In this document: positions 43,680 to 56,790 of the stretch, in pieces | How positions within the stretch are numbered: the first letter of the stretch is position 1 | How the letters are laid out: each line of letters begins with the position of its first letter | Assembly (NCBI RefSeq): GCF_018882055.1 | Contig: NZ_JACVPF010000001.1 | Coordinates: forward strand, 248,001 to 312,000 | DNA length: 64,000 nt | Direction of reading: 5' to 3' | From: Polynucleobacter sp. es-MAR-4 | GTDB lineage: Bacteria; Pseudomonadota; Gammaproteobacteria; Burkholderiales; Burkholderiaceae | The notes under the pieces: model-generated | The model's input: only the letters and a program-made list of their open reading frames with translations | Told to the model about the DNA's origin: nothing | Databases searched by the model: none | Made by a program: the position numbers and the translations under genes

Positions 43680-46600
43680 ATGTCATCATTCTGTTGCTTG
43701 CCCGGGGCAAATGCCCTTTCAGCCTTCCGCCAACAGCGACTTTTAGCCTCGCTCGCAGCCCAAGGAATTCTTCTTGAGTCCATAGAGGCTCAATACCTTC
43801 ATTTCGTTTGGTCTGAGCCAGAGCTCAATGCCAAAGACAAAGAGGTGCTCGAGAGTCTTCTGACTTACGGCCAACCTTTTGTACCTCAATTGAAGGGTGG
43901 CTCCTTATTTACTAAAGCCGCTGATAAACAATCTGCGATTGCTATTCCTCGCTTTGGGACTGTTTCCCCATGGGCTAGTAAGGCAACTGATATTGCTCGC
44001 CAATGTGGACTTCAGGTCCTGCGTATTGAGCGTGGTGTTCAGTATGCATGGCAGAGTAAAAAATCACTCAGCACAGAACAACAGCAGTTAGTGTTAGGCG
44101 CTTTGCATGATCGGATGACCGAGGCTGTTATCTCAGATGTCAACGAAGCTAGTGCTTTGTATCAATCCCTGCCTGATCGCCCATTTGTCCGTATCCCGGT
44201 AATAACTGAGGGTAGGGCTGCTTTGGATAAAGCAAACCAAGAACTTGGCCTTGCCTTATCGGAAGATGAAGTGATTTATCTGGTTGAGAATTTCATTCGC
44301 CTTGAGCGAAATCCAAGTGATGTTGAATTAATTATGTTTGCGCAAGCGAATAGCGAACATTGCCGCCATAAGATTTTCAATTCAAGCTGGACGATCGATG
44401 GTGACGATCAAGAGAAATCTCTATTTGCGATGATTCGCAATACGCATCAACTGCAGCCAGAAGGTACGATCGTTGCCTATTCTGATAACTCAGCAGTGAT
44501 GGTGGGAGCCGAGTCCGAAACTTGGTCCTCTAAAGGTGAGGGTCGTCGTTACGAAAAAGATACCCGTCTTATTCACACCCTAATGAAGGTGGAGACCCAC
44601 AATCACCCGACGGCGATCGCACCATTCCCAGGAGCCTCTACTGGTGCTGGCGGCGAGATTCGTGATGAAGGTGCCACTGGTGTTGGTGGGCGTCCTAAAG
44701 CAGGTCTTACTGGCTTCTCTGTTTCAAACCTTAATATCCCTGGTACTGATTTGCCTTGGGAGTCTGAAAAGTATGGCAAACCAGAGAGAATCGCCACACC
44801 ACTTCAGATCATGATTGAAGGGCCATTAGGTGGCGCAGCATTTAATAATGAATTTGGTCGCCCGATTCTAGGTGGTTATTTCCGTGTATTTGAGCAAACT
44901 TTAGAAGGTGTGCGTCGCGGTTATCACAAGCCAATCATGATTGCCGGCGGTATTGGAAGTATTGATTCAATCCACACCGCTAAGAAAGAAATTAAAGCGG
45001 GTCATTTGTTTATTCAATTGGGTGGCCCTGGTATGCGAATCGGCATGGGTGGTGCAACTGGAAGTTCTGTTGCAACTGGAACTAATACTGCAGATTTAGA
45101 TTTTGATTCAGTCCAACGCGGCAACCCTGAAATGGAACGCCGTGCACAAGAGGTAATCAACTCTTGTATTGCCATGGGTCAAAATAATCCAATCGTTTCA
45201 ATTCATGATGTTGGTGCAGGCGGTATTTCCAATGCATTCCCAGAGCTTGCTGATGGCGCCGGTCTAGGTGCGCAATTTCAATTGCGCAATGTTCCACTAG
45301 AGGAAAGTGGCATGAGTCCCGCGGAGATTTGGTGTAATGAATCTCAAGAACGTTATGTATTGGCTATCGAAGCTAAAGATCTAGAGCTGTTTAAGTCACT
45401 CTGTGAACGTGAGCGATGCCCATTTGCTGTGGTCGGCGAAGCAACTACCGAACGACAGCTCCAGTTGGGTGATAACAAAGCAGTTGCTGGTACTGATGCT
45501 GCAATGCCCATTGATATGCCAATGGAAGTATTGTTAGGTAAGCCACCACGTATGCATCGTGACGTGAAGCGCGTTGCTCAACAGTTTGATGAATTAAATG
45601 TCACTGACGCTGATCTTGCCCAATGCATTGCTTGGGTTCTGCAACAACCAACAGTTGCCAGCAAATCCTTCTTGATTACTATTGGCGATCGTACCGTTGG
45701 TGGTCTCAATGCTCGTGATCCATTTGTTGGGCCATGGCAAGTTCCTGTTGCGGACTGTGCAGTTACCTTGATGGATTACAAGGGCTACCGTGGTGAAGTT
45801 ATGACCATGGGCGAGCGTACTCCATTGGCCGTGATTGATGCACCAGCCGCTGCCAAGATGGCAGTTGGTGAAGCCATTACCAATCTATTGGCTGCGGATA
45901 TTCGTCGCCTAGAGGATGTTAAGTTGTCAGCTAACTGGATGGCTGCCTGCGGTGCACCCGGTGAGGATGCCAAATTGTATGACTCAGTTAAAGCGATCGG
46001 TATGGAGTTGTGCCCAGCCCTTGGAATTTCTATTCCAGTAGGTAAAGATTCTTTATCGATGGCTACTGCATGGCAAGAGGGCGATCAAGCCAAGAAAGTG
46101 GTTTCTCCAGTCTCCTTAATTATTTCTGCTTTTGCTGCAGTCCAGGACGTTCGTAAAACTACAACACCTTTGCTTAAACTCAAAGATGAAACTGACGCAG
46201 CATTAGAAACTGAGTTGATCTTGATTGATTTAGGTCGCGGTAAAAACCGCATGGCGGGAAGCATTCTTGCTCAAGTACTCAATCAATCTGGTAAATCAGC
46301 CCCGAATGTAGATCACCCAGAAGATCTGAAGGCACTTGCTACTGCCATCATTGAGCTGCGCAAAGCAGATCAGTTGCTGGCTTACCATGACCGTTCTGAC
46401 GGCGGCTTGTTCGCCTGTATTGCAGAGATGGCATTTGCATCGCATACCGGCATTTCAATGAATGTCGACATGATTGCCGTTGATATTGGCCAAGAGGCTG
46501 ATTGGGGTGATGCTAAAAACTGGGCGCAACAAGTGTCCGGTCGACGTCATGAGCAAACCATGCGTGCTTTATTTAATGAAGAACTTGGTGCGGTAATTCA

Positions 46601-47711
46601 GATTCGTAAAGCAGATCGCGACGCAGTATTTGCTGTGTTGCGTAAATTGAACCTAAGCGCTTACAGTCACGTTATTGCAAAACCAAATACCAATGGCCGA
46701 ATTGAAATTTGGCGTGATGCGAAAAATATCTTTGCCGAGCCACGTGAAGTCCTGCAAAAGATGTGGGCTAACACGAGTTATCAGATCGCTCGCTTGCGCG
46801 ATAACCCAGATTGCGCTGATAGTGAGTTTGCACTTCTTGATAACGTTGCCGATAGTGGAATGTCACCAAAGCTGACATTTAATGTTGCTGACGATATTGC
46901 CGCACCATTCATCAACAAGAATGCTAGGCCTAAGGTTGCCATTTTGCGCGAGCAGGGCGTTAACTCTCATGTAGAGATGGCTTATGCCATGAATTGGGCT
47001 GGCTTTGATAGCTATGATGTTCATATGTCAGATCTGCTTTCTGGTAAATCCAAGTTAGAAGATTTCCGTGGCCTGGTTGCCTGCGGTGGATTTAGCTATG
47101 GAGACGTATTGGGAGCGGGTGAGGGTTGGGCGAAAACTATTCTGTTTAATGCTCAATTACGTGATCAATTCTCCTCATTCTTTAATCGCCAAGATAGCTT
47201 TGCATTAGGCGTCTGTAATGGTTGCCAAATGATGAGCAATCTAGCAGGAATCATTCCTGGCGCTGAAGCTTGGCCTAAATTTACCCGCAATCAATCTGAG
47301 CAATACGAGGCACGATTAGTGATGGCTGAAGTGATGGCATCACCTTCTATCTTCACACAGGGTATGACAGGAAGTCAGCTACCTATCGCTATTGCGCATG
47401 GCGAGGGCTTTGCTAACTTTAGCCAACAAGGCAATTTGGAGGCACTTCAGAAACAAGGGCTAGCTGCTCTACGTTTTGTGGATCACCAAGGTAATCCAAC
47501 TGAAACCTACCCAATGAACCCAAATGGTTCGCCTGGTGGCTTAACTGGTGTTACAACTCCAGACGGACGCTTCACAGTCATGATGCCGCATCCTGAGCGC
47601 GTCTTTAGGGCTGTGCAGATGAGCTGGGCACCAAAGGAATGGTTAGATACTCCCGATGGTGCTAGTCCTTGGATGCGCTTATTCCGTAACGCTAGAGTCT
47701 GGGCAAAGTAA
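43680..47711 (+). CDS. purL: Phosphoribosylformylglycinamidine synthase
   Basis: PurL makes FGAM in purine synthesis as a single large chain. The 1343-aa protein has the N-terminal PurS-like domain, the first synthetase half ([39 protein letters not shown]), the second half ([15 protein letters not shown] and later the [12 protein letters not shown] segment), and a C-terminal glutaminase domain with nucleophile Cys in GVCNGCQM and a His-Glu pair near [10 protein letters not shown]. The start is supported by homologues beginning just before [21 protein letters not shown] box six bases upstream suggests a leaderless transcript. Confidence 0.96.
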   Translation: MSSFCCLPGANALSAFRQQRLLASLAAQGILLESIEAQYLHFVWSEPELNAKDKEVLESLLTYGQPFVPQLKGGSLFTKAADKQSAIAIPRFGTVSPWASKATDIARQCGLQVLRIERGVQYAWQSKKSLSTEQQQLVLGALHDRMTEAVISDVNEASALYQSLPDRPFVRIPVITEGRAALDKANQELGLALSEDEVIYLVENFIRLERNPSDVELIMFAQANSEHCRHKIFNSSWTIDGDDQEKSLFAMIRNTHQLQPEGTIVAYSDNSAVMVGAESETWSSKGEGRRYEKDTRLIHTLMKVETHNHPTAIAPFPGASTGAGGEIRDEGATGVGGRPKAGLTGFSVSNLNIPGTDLPWESEKYGKPERIATPLQIMIEGPLGGAAFNNEFGRPILGGYFRVFEQTLEGVRRGYHKPIMIAGGIGSIDSIHTAKKEIKAGHLFIQLGGPGMRIGMGGATGSSVATGTNTADLDFDSVQRGNPEMERRAQEVINSCIAMGQNNPIVSIHDVGAGGISNAFPELADGAGLGAQFQLRNVPLEESGMSPAEIWCNESQERYVLAIEAKDLELFKSLCERERCPFAVVGEATTERQLQLGDNKAVAGTDAAMPIDMPMEVLLGKPPRMHRDVKRVAQQFDELNVTDADLAQCIAWVLQQPTVASKSFLITIGDRTVGGLNARDPFVGPWQVPVADCAVTLMDYKGYRGEVMTMGERTPLAVIDAPAAAKMAVGEAITNLLAADIRRLEDVKLSANWMAACGAPGEDAKLYDSVKAIGMELCPALGISIPVGKDSLSMATAWQEGDQAKKVVSPVSLIISAFAAVQDVRKTTTPLLKLKDETDAALETELILIDLGRGKNRMAGSILAQVLNQSGKSAPNVDHPEDLKALATAIIELRKADQLLAYHDRSDGGLFACIAEMAFASHTGISMNVDMIAVDIGQEADWGDAKNWAQQVSGRRHEQTMRALFNEELGAVIQIRKADRDAVFAVLRKLNLSAYSHVIAKPNTNGRIEIWRDAKNIFAEPREVLQKMWANTSYQIARLRDNPDCADSEFALLDNVADSGMSPKLTFNVADDIAAPFINKNARPKVAILREQGVNSHVEMAYAMNWAGFDSYDVHMSDLLSGKSKLEDFRGLVACGGFSYGDVLGAGEGWAKTILFNAQLRDQFSSFFNRQDSFALGVCNGCQMMSNLAGIIPGAEAWPKFTRNQSEQYEARLVMAEVMASPSIFTQGMTGSQLPIAIAHGEGFANFSQQGNLEALQKQGLAALRFVDHQGNPTETYPMNPNGSPGGLTGVTTPDGRFTVMMPHPERVFRAVQMSWAPKEWLDTPDGASPWMRLFRNARVWAK

Positions 47712-47715
47712 TCTA

Positions 47716-48492
47716 ATGCCAGATTCATCAATGGCGATGGAGCCGGTTACGTTTTCTGAAAGTGGTGGAGTGCGCTATTTGCACTTTGGGAGCGAGTTAA
47801 TTCAGGGGGCAATGCGCATTCGAGATCCAGATGAGATTTATCTGGAATACAACCAGCAAATGATGGCTTGGCTATTGTTTTTGGAGACTAAGCCGGGCAT
47901 GCGTATTGCTCAACTTGGCTTAGGAACTGGCGCTCTGACCAAGTTTGCTCATCGTTATTGCCCAGCTGTAAAAACGACGGTTGTTGAGCTCAATCCTGCT
48001 GTGATTGTTTCTGCTCGCAGTATGTTCTTCACGCCAGATGATGATCGTCGCCTAGAAACCTTACAAACCGATGCCAAGGCTTTTGTTGGGGCCGCAAAGT
48101 ATCGTGATCACTTCGATGCAGTTCAAGTTGACTTGTATGACGCAATTTGTGATGGTCCAGCTGCGAGCTCTTTAGAGTTCTACAAAGGTTGCTACGATAT
48201 TCTCAAGTCACCTGGTGTACTAACGGTGAATTTGTTTTCTCGCCATAAGAGCTTTGATATCAATTTAAACAATATCTGTGAAGCATTTGATAACCGGGTT
48301 CTACTATTTCCGGAGTCGCATGACTGCAACGTGGTAGCAATTGCGTTCAAAGGCCCTCAGTTGGAAGTGGAGTGGAAAGAAGTATCGAAGCGCGCTAAAT
48401 TGATCATGGAAAAAACTGGTTTACCTACAAATACATGGGCATCAGGCTTAAACCGTGAAAATGCCCGTCAAGAAAATAAACTCAGCATCTAG
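47716..48492 (+). CDS. Spermidine synthase-like protein (polyamine aminopropyltransferase fold)
   Basis: This 258-aa class I methyltransferase-fold protein has IAQLGLGTGALTKF for the nucleotide loop, VVELNP for the acidic residue after the second strand, LQTDAKAFVG for the next binding segment, and VQVDLYDAI where spermidine synthases carry the catalytic Asp. The N-terminal segment YLEYNQQMMAWLLF resembles the substrate lid of SpeE. It is shorter and less conserved than true SpeE, and many such proteins have unknown substrates, so a polyamine role is only possible. The start at 47716 lies four bases after the purL stop; the longer frame from 47656 would lie inside purL and is unlikely. Confidence 0.75.
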   Translation: MPDSSMAMEPVTFSESGGVRYLHFGSELIQGAMRIRDPDEIYLEYNQQMMAWLLFLETKPGMRIAQLGLGTGALTKFAHRYCPAVKTTVVELNPAVIVSARSMFFTPDDDRRLETLQTDAKAFVGAAKYRDHFDAVQVDLYDAICDGPAASSLEFYKGCYDILKSPGVLTVNLFSRHKSFDINLNNICEAFDNRVLLFPESHDCNVVAIAFKGPQLEVEWKEVSKRAKLIMEKTGLPTNTWASGLNRENARQENKLSI

Positions 48493-48504
48493 TCAAATTT
48501 AGAT

Positions 48505-48540
48505 AACAAAAAAGGCGATCAACTGATCGCCTTTTTTGTT
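48505..48540. terminator. Bidirectional rho-independent terminator
   Basis: A perfect 16-bp inverted repeat with a GGCGATC / GATCGCC core (48514-48520, 48525-48531), a 4-nt loop, and flanking A6 and T6 runs. It serves the spermidine-synthase-like gene on the plus strand and acnB on the minus strand. Confidence 0.92.
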
Positions 48541-48566
48541 GCCCCAAAATTCAGGGCTATTAATGC

Positions 48567-51152
48567 TTAAATTGTTACTGTGTCAGCAACATCGCTGAAT
48601 GACTTAATCTTGTCAAAGTTCATGTACTTATAAACTTCACCAGATTTGGCATTCAAGGACTCAACTTGCTCGAAATATTCCTGCGGCGTTGGTAGGCGAC
48701 CTAAGAGAGCTGCAACCGCTGAAAGCTCAGCAGAAGCGAGGTACACACGAGTATCAATACCTAAACGATTTGGGAAGTTACGTGTTGATGTGGAGACTGC
48801 TGTAGAGCCTTTACGGATCTGAGCCTGGTTACCCATGCAGAGTGAGCAACCTGGAGTTTCCATACGGGCACCTGTAGCACCCAGAATGCCGTAATAGCCT
48901 TCTTCGGTCAAAATCATCTGATCCATCTTGGTTGGAGGGGCTACCCATAAGCGAGTTGGCATATCCTTCTTGCCCTGAAGAACTTGACCTGCTGCGCGGA
49001 AGTGTCCGATGTTCGTCATGCAAGAGCCGATAAATACTTCATCGATTTTCTCGCCAGAAACTTCAGACAAGAACTTCACATCGTCTGGATCATTAGGGCA
49101 AGCCAAGATTGGTTCTTTAATCTCGCTCATATCGATTTCGATTACTTCAGCGTAGTCTGCGTTTGCATCAGCCTTGAGCAAATCAGGTTTCGCAATCCAC
49201 GCTTCCATTGCTTTGATGCGACGACCTAAAGTGCGCTTATCTTCATAGCCATTTGCAATCATCCACTTCATCAAAGTGATGTTAGAGCGCATGTATTCAA
49301 TGATCGGCTCTTTGCTGAGGGCAATTGCACAGCCTGCAGCTGAACGTTCTGCTGAAGCATCGGACAACTCAAATGCTTGTTCAACTTTGAGATCAGGCAA
49401 ACCTTCGATTTCTAAGATGCGACCAGAGAATACGTTCTTCTTGTTTTGTTTTTCTACAGTCAACAAGCCTTTCTTGATGGCGTACAAAGGAATTGCATTC
49501 ACCAAGTCACGCAAAGTGATGCCAGGCTGCATTTTTCCTTTGAAGCGAACTAATACGGACTCGGGCATATCCAAAGGCATTACACCAGTGGCAGCAGCAA
49601 AGGCAACTAAGCCAGAGCCCGCAGGGAAGGAGATGCCGATTGGGAAACGGGTATGACTATCGCCACCAGTACCGCAGGTATCTGGCAAGAGCAAACGGTT
49701 CAACCAGCTATGGATCACACCATCACCTGGACGCAATGCAACGCCGCCACGGTTAGTCATAAACGCTGGTAATTCATGGTGAGTACGAATATCTACTGGC
49801 TTTGGATATGCGGATGTATGGCAGAAAGATTGCATTACCAAATCTGCAGAGAAGCCTAAGCAAGCCAAGTCTTTCAATTCATCACGGGTCATTGGACCAG
49901 TGGTGTCTTGTGATCCGACTGTAGTCATGTGTGGCTCGCAATAAGTGTCTGGGCGTACGCCTTGACCTTCTGGCAATCCACAAGCGCGGCCAACCATCTT
50001 TTGCGCCAAGCTGAAACCTTTTTTGTTATCAGGTGGGCTAACAGGGATGCGGAATTCTGTAGAAGCTGGCAAGCCAAGTGCAGCACGTGCTTTAGCTGTG
50101 AGGCCACGACCGACGATCAAAGGAATACGACCGCCCGCACGAACTTCATCCAAAATTACTGGTGACTTGAGTGAGAAAGCGGCAATTTCTTTACCGTTCT
50201 TAAATGCCTTACCTTCGTATGGACGCAGTTCAATTTCGTCGCCCATATTCATATCAGAAACGTCTAACTCGATTGGTAATGCGCCAGCATCTTCCATCGT
50301 GTTAAAGAAGATTGGGGCAATCTTTGTGCCCAAGCAAACACCACCAAAGCGCTTGTTCGGAACAAATGGAATATCTTGACCAGTCCACCACAACACAGAG
50401 TTAGTTGCAGATTTACGTGAAGATCCTGTTCCAACAACGTCACCAACGTAGGCAATTTGATTGCCTTTCTTTTGGAGGGCTTCAATTTGCTTCATTGGGC
50501 CACGAACACCAGCCTCATCTGGCTCAATGCCTGGACGTGGATTCTTCAGCATGATCGTTGCGTGCAATGGAATATCTGGGCGACTCCATGCGTCAGGAGC
50601 AGGTGACAGGTCGTCGGTATTAGTTTCACCGGTGACTTTAAATACTGTGAGCTTCATGCTTTCTGGAACAGCGGCGCGGCTTGTAAACCACTCGGCATCA
50701 GCCCAGCTTTGCAGAACACCCTTGGCCTCTGCATTCCCTTTTTCAGCTAATTCTTGTACATCATGGAAATAGTCAAACATCAACAAGGTCTTTTTCAAAG
50801 CGGCAGCAGCAGTAGCTGCGCACTCTGAATCAGAGAGTAATTCAACCAAAGGCTTAATGTTGTAGCCCCCGAGCATAGTGCCCAAAAGCTCAGTAGCTTT
50901 AATGCGTGAAATCAAAGGGGACTTCTCAGCTCCTTTGGCAACGGCATCCAAAAATTCCGCTTTAACTTTAGCTGCTTCATCAACACCAGCGGGTACGCGG
51001 TTTGTGATGAGTTCAAGTAACTCTGCTTCTTTACCCTTTGGAGGATTTTTGAGCAAACTAACCAGTTCGGCAGTTTGATCTTTAGTCAGGGGGAGGGCTG
51101 GAATTCCAAGGGCTGCGCGTTCGGCAACTTGGGCGTTGTAGGCTTCTAGCAT
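48567..51152 (-). CDS. acnB: Aconitate hydratase B
   Basis: AcnB isomerises citrate and isocitrate and, in many species, 2-methylisocitrate. The 861-aa protein has the AcnB-specific N-terminal HEAT-like domain (residues 1-160), then the swivel domain with [16 protein letters not shown], and the catalytic domains with cluster cysteines in [13 protein letters not shown] and [11 protein letters not shown]. The order of swivel before catalytic domains marks the B type. A TAGGAAA ribosome-binding site precedes the ATG. A perfect palindrome (51238-51251) lies 86 bp upstream, a candidate operator. Confidence 0.96.
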   Translation of the reverse strand: MLEAYNAQVAERAALGIPALPLTKDQTAELVSLLKNPPKGKEAELLELITNRVPAGVDEAAKVKAEFLDAVAKGAEKSPLISRIKATELLGTMLGGYNIKPLVELLSDSECAATAAAALKKTLLMFDYFHDVQELAEKGNAEAKGVLQSWADAEWFTSRAAVPESMKLTVFKVTGETNTDDLSPAPDAWSRPDIPLHATIMLKNPRPGIEPDEAGVRGPMKQIEALQKKGNQIAYVGDVVGTGSSRKSATNSVLWWTGQDIPFVPNKRFGGVCLGTKIAPIFFNTMEDAGALPIELDVSDMNMGDEIELRPYEGKAFKNGKEIAAFSLKSPVILDEVRAGGRIPLIVGRGLTAKARAALGLPASTEFRIPVSPPDNKKGFSLAQKMVGRACGLPEGQGVRPDTYCEPHMTTVGSQDTTGPMTRDELKDLACLGFSADLVMQSFCHTSAYPKPVDIRTHHELPAFMTNRGGVALRPGDGVIHSWLNRLLLPDTCGTGGDSHTRFPIGISFPAGSGLVAFAAATGVMPLDMPESVLVRFKGKMQPGITLRDLVNAIPLYAIKKGLLTVEKQNKKNVFSGRILEIEGLPDLKVEQAFELSDASAERSAAGCAIALSKEPIIEYMRSNITLMKWMIANGYEDKRTLGRRIKAMEAWIAKPDLLKADANADYAEVIEIDMSEIKEPILACPNDPDDVKFLSEVSGEKIDEVFIGSCMTNIGHFRAAGQVLQGKKDMPTRLWVAPPTKMDQMILTEEGYYGILGATGARMETPGCSLCMGNQAQIRKGSTAVSTSTRNFPNRLGIDTRVYLASAELSAVAALLGRLPTPQEYFEQVESLNAKSGEVYKYMNFDKIKSFSDVADTVTI

Positions 51153-51237
51153 CGTATTTCCTATCGGGTAAGAGTTATCAACTTAAGGCTCAGCAGGGCT
51201 TTATTCCCTATCTAGTCTATTGTAATTGCTAATTCAT

Positions 51238-51251
51238 GTCTTATATAAGAC
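51238..51251. promoter_or_regulatory. Perfect 14-bp palindrome upstream of acnB
   Basis: GTCTTATATAAGAC is fully symmetric and lies 86 bp from the acnB start. It contains a TATATA that could serve as -10 for acnB with TTGAGA on the minus strand at 51267-51272, although the 19-bp spacer is long. It looks like the operator of a dimeric regulator controlling aconitase. Confidence 0.55.
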
Positions 51252-51371
51252 TTAATTGTTAAAAGTTCTCAAAAAATGCCTCAATTAAGGGTCAAATAGG
51301 GGTTAATTGGGATAAATCAATATCTCTCAGTAATTCAACACTATTGCAGAAGGGGTATTAGAACTAGGGTG

Positions 51372-51404
51372 ATGGTGAATATGGAGTTGGCGAAAGAATC
51401 CTAG
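51372..51404 (+). CDS. Ten-residue micro-ORF before an orphan terminator
   Basis: The frame ATG-GTG-AAT-ATG-GAG-TTG-GCG-AAA-GAA-TCC-TAG encodes MVNMELAKES. An AGGG tract lies four to six bases upstream. It ends five bases before a strong terminator hairpin. Codon content shows no obvious run of a regulatory amino acid. It may be chance, a leader peptide, or part of a small RNA. Confidence 0.25.
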   Translation: MVNMELAKES

Positions 51405-51409
51405 GCTGT

Positions 51410-51438
51410 AAAAATTGCCTATAAAACAGGCAATTTTT
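51410..51438. terminator. Orphan rho-independent terminator upstream of pyrG
   Basis: AAAAATTGCCT (51410-51420) pairs perfectly with AGGCAATTTTT (51428-51438) around ATAAAAC. It has U tracts on both strands. No annotated gene ends here on either strand: acnB and pyrG both point away. It implies a short transcript or an attenuator. Confidence 0.75.
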
Positions 51439-51509
51439 ATGTTGAGCTCTCTGGTAGGCCGAGAGTTATTGGATGGCCTAAGAATTTATCCCTACAGATT
51501 CGCTATCGT

Positions 51510-51515
51510 TATAAT
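51510..51515 (+). promoter_or_regulatory. pyrG promoter -10 box
   Basis: A consensus TATAAT lies 25 bp before the pyrG ATG, predicting a leader of about 19 nt. The -35 region (TTTATC) is weak. It is downstream of the orphan terminator, so that hairpin would not control transcripts from here. Confidence 0.55.
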
Positions 51516-51537
51516 TACTTTTTCCAACAGAGCTTAA

Positions 51538-53202
<1,665 letters not shown>

Positions 53203-53211
53203 GAGATCACC

Positions 53212-54075
53212 ATGAGTGCATTTAAGTTATGTGGTTTCGATGTAGGCTTGGATCATCGCTTTTTTCTCATTGCAGGTCCTTGCGTTATTGAGTCCGAACA
53301 ATCTGCTTTAGATATCGCTGGTGAGCTCAAGGAAATTACTTCTTCGCTGGGCATTCCATTTATCTATAAGTCTTCTTTTGATAAAGCCAATCGCTCATCC
53401 GGCACCTCCTTCCGTGGTTTAGGTATGGAGAAGGGTCTCGAGATCTTAGCGCGTGTAAAGCGTGAAATTGGCGTACCAGTTTTGACTGATATCCATGACA
53501 TCAGCGAAATTGCTCCAGTATCAAAAGTAGTCGATGTTCTTCAGACTCCAGCCTTCTTGTGCAGGCAGACTGATTTCATTCGCGCTTGTGCTCAAAGTGG
53601 GAAGCCGGTTAACTTCAAGAAGGGGCAGTTTTTATCCCCTCATGAAATGTTAAACGTGATTGATAAAGCGCGTGCAGCCGCCGCTGAAGCAAATCTTCCA
53701 GATCAATTTATGGTTTGCGAGCGTGGCGCCTCATTTGGTTATAACAATTTGGTTTCAGATATGCGCAGCTTGGCAATTTTGCGTGAAGCAAAAGCGCCTG
53801 TTGTTTTTGATGCGACCCATTCAGTTCAGCTTCCTGGCGGTCAAGGTAATGCGAGTGGCGGGCAACGAGAATTTGTTCCTGTATTGGCTCGTGCTGCAGT
53901 TGCAGTAGGTATTAGTGGCTTATTTATGGAGACGCATCCAGACCCTGCTAAAGCACTTTCTGATGGTCCTAATGCAGTGCCATTAAACCGCATAAAGGAG
54001 CTGCTCGAGTCTTTGGTAGCGATTGATTCCGTTGTTAAGAAGCCCGGTTCATTTTTAGAAGATAGTTTTAAGTAA
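53212..54075 (+). CDS. kdsA: 3-deoxy-8-phosphooctulonate synthase
   Basis: KdsA condenses PEP and arabinose 5-phosphate to KDO-8-phosphate for lipopolysaccharide. The 287-aa TIM-barrel protein has [41 protein letters not shown] and [12 protein letters not shown], all standard. The segment [17 protein letters not shown] has Asn pairs typical of the metal-independent type, consistent with the absence of the metal-binding Cys near the N-terminus. An AGGAGA ribosome-binding site overlaps the pyrG stop region. Confidence 0.95.
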   Translation: MSAFKLCGFDVGLDHRFFLIAGPCVIESEQSALDIAGELKEITSSLGIPFIYKSSFDKANRSSGTSFRGLGMEKGLEILARVKREIGVPVLTDIHDISEIAPVSKVVDVLQTPAFLCRQTDFIRACAQSGKPVNFKKGQFLSPHEMLNVIDKARAAAAEANLPDQFMVCERGASFGYNNLVSDMRSLAILREAKAPVVFDATHSVQLPGGQGNASGGQREFVPVLARAAVAVGISGLFMETHPDPAKALSDGPNAVPLNRIKELLESLVAIDSVVKKPGSFLEDSFK

Positions 54076-55395
<1,320 letters not shown>

Positions 55396-55413
55396 GCCAT
55401 TAGTTTCTAACTT

Positions 55414-55740
55414 ATGCGTATTGTCATCTACTCTATGCTGCTATTGCTGATTGCAATACAGTTCCCGCTTTGGTTGGGTAAGGGTGGATGGCTAAAGGTT
55501 TATGAAATGGAGAGGCAGCTCGAGTTGCAGCAGGCTAAGAATAGCCTGCTCAGCTTGCGTAATGCCAAACTCACCGGTGATGTTAAGGATTTAAAAGATG
55601 GCACCCGAGCGATTGAAGAGAGAGCTCGCGTTGAGCATGGCATGATTAAAGAAGGCGAGTTCTTTATTCAAATTCTGCCAACTGAAAAATCTGCCGCTAA
55701 TGCTGCAGATGGCGTAAAGCAAACAACTACCAAACAATAG
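55414..55740 (+). CDS. ftsB: Cell division protein FtsB
   Basis: FtsB is the small bitopic membrane protein that joins FtsQ and FtsL in the divisome. The 108-aa protein has an N-terminal membrane helix (IVIYSMLLLLIAIQFPLWLG, residues 2-21) and a coiled coil (about 30-70) with YEMERQLELQQAKNSLLSLRNAKLTGDVKDLKDG, then the conserved RAIEERARVEHGMIKEGEFFIQIL. Position directly after eno is the rule in proteobacteria. No Shine-Dalgarno is obvious. Confidence 0.93.
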   Translation: MRIVIYSMLLLLIAIQFPLWLGKGGWLKVYEMERQLELQQAKNSLLSLRNAKLTGDVKDLKDGTRAIEERARVEHGMIKEGEFFIQILPTEKSAANAADGVKQTTTKQ

Positions 55741-55747
55741 CCGTCGT

Positions 55748-56713
55748 TTAATGTCCGCTAGAAGGCGGTCTCGTAGCATCTGCCAATAAATCGGTTTTAA
55801 ACACCTGTCTGCAATCAACTGCATCAAAGCGATAAGCTTTCGCACAGAAATCACACTCAGTTTCTACAGCGCCTTGTTCGGCAAGAATGCTTTCTACTTC
55901 TTCTTCGCCGAGCATTCTAAGGACATCGGCTACCTTAGCTCGGGAGCAGCGACATCCGAACCGAACGGGGCGGGGCGGAAAGCTACGTACACCACTCTCC
56001 GTCGACTCCTCCAAAAAGAGGCGTCGCAGAATAGTTTCTGGTGGAAGGGTTAGCAACTCTTCATTGGTAATCGTTTCACCAAGAGTCTGAATTCTCGTCC
56101 AGCCTTCAGCGGCTAGTTGTGGATCTAGATGGGCGTGTCCGCCTGAATCAGGTAAGCGTTGCAAAAGCAATCCACCTACATGAGTATCGTTAGATGTCAG
56201 CCAAATGCGGGTATCTAATTGCTCCGAATTTTGCATATACAGTGCAATAGCCTCAGCGGCGCTGGTAACAGGTTTAATCACAGTACCGCGGTGTTCTTGG
56301 AGAGCAACAATACCTTGATAAGGAGGTTGGCCAGGCTGGCGGTCGGATGGGTCTAAAGTGATTACAAGGCGACCAGTATTGTCCGCATCCAGCAATTCTC
56401 CTAAAGTGGCATTGGGATCTATGCTGTCAGCATTTACAGACAGTTTTACTGTTGCCCTCATCGTCAGGTCAGATTTGCACTCGACCACCAGAAGCTGGAT
56501 AGGACCTTTACTTTGGGCTTGAATAATCAAAGTTCCATCAAATTTGAGGCTAGCGCTCAAGAGGGTTGCAGCACCCACAAAATCACCGAGTATGCGGCGT
56601 ACTACCGGAGGATCGTTACGTCGCTCTAAAACAGCCTGCCAAGCGCTGCTAATGGAAACAATTTCCCCGCGGACCGGGGCGCCATCGCACATAAATACAA
56701 GTAATTCGTTCAT
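55748..56713 (-). CDS. hslO: Redox-regulated chaperone Hsp33
   Basis: Hsp33 is an oxidation-activated holdase. In the 321-aa protein the zinc-binding cysteines are in FGCRC and CDFC, separated by 30 residues, within the C-terminal redox switch. The N-terminal domain includes RRILGDFVGAATLLSASLKFDG. It is convergent with ftsB and divergent from gltX. A GATACT hexamer lies seven bases upstream of the ATG with no Shine-Dalgarno, another possible leaderless start. Confidence 0.94.
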   Translation of the reverse strand: MNELLVFMCDGAPVRGEIVSISSAWQAVLERRNDPPVVRRILGDFVGAATLLSASLKFDGTLIIQAQSKGPIQLLVVECKSDLTMRATVKLSVNADSIDPNATLGELLDADNTGRLVITLDPSDRQPGQPPYQGIVALQEHRGTVIKPVTSAAEAIALYMQNSEQLDTRIWLTSNDTHVGGLLLQRLPDSGGHAHLDPQLAAEGWTRIQTLGETITNEELLTLPPETILRRLFLEESTESGVRSFPPRPVRFGCRCSRAKVADVLRMLGEEEVESILAEQGAVETECDFCAKAYRFDAVDCRQVFKTDLLADATRPPSSGH

Positions 56714-56755
56714 AGGTGAAAGTATCCACTTTTTTGTGGGTGGGGGTACTAAATA

Positions 56756-56783
56756 GTGAAATTCAAGGCCAACCTGAGATAAT
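56756..56783 (+). promoter_or_regulatory. gltX promoter with predicted start at the initiation codon
   Basis: GTGAAA (56756-56761) and GATAAT (56778-56783) are separated by 16 bp and fit sigma-70 elements at four and five of six positions. Seven bases separate GATAAT from the preferred gltX ATG at 56791, so transcription would begin at or next to that codon. Confidence 0.5.
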
Positions 56784-56790
56784 GTTACTT

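Noticed and set aside
49276-49656. 126-codon plus-strand open frame inside acnB
   Set aside because: It lies fully opposite conserved aconitase sequence with no ribosome-binding site or known motif.
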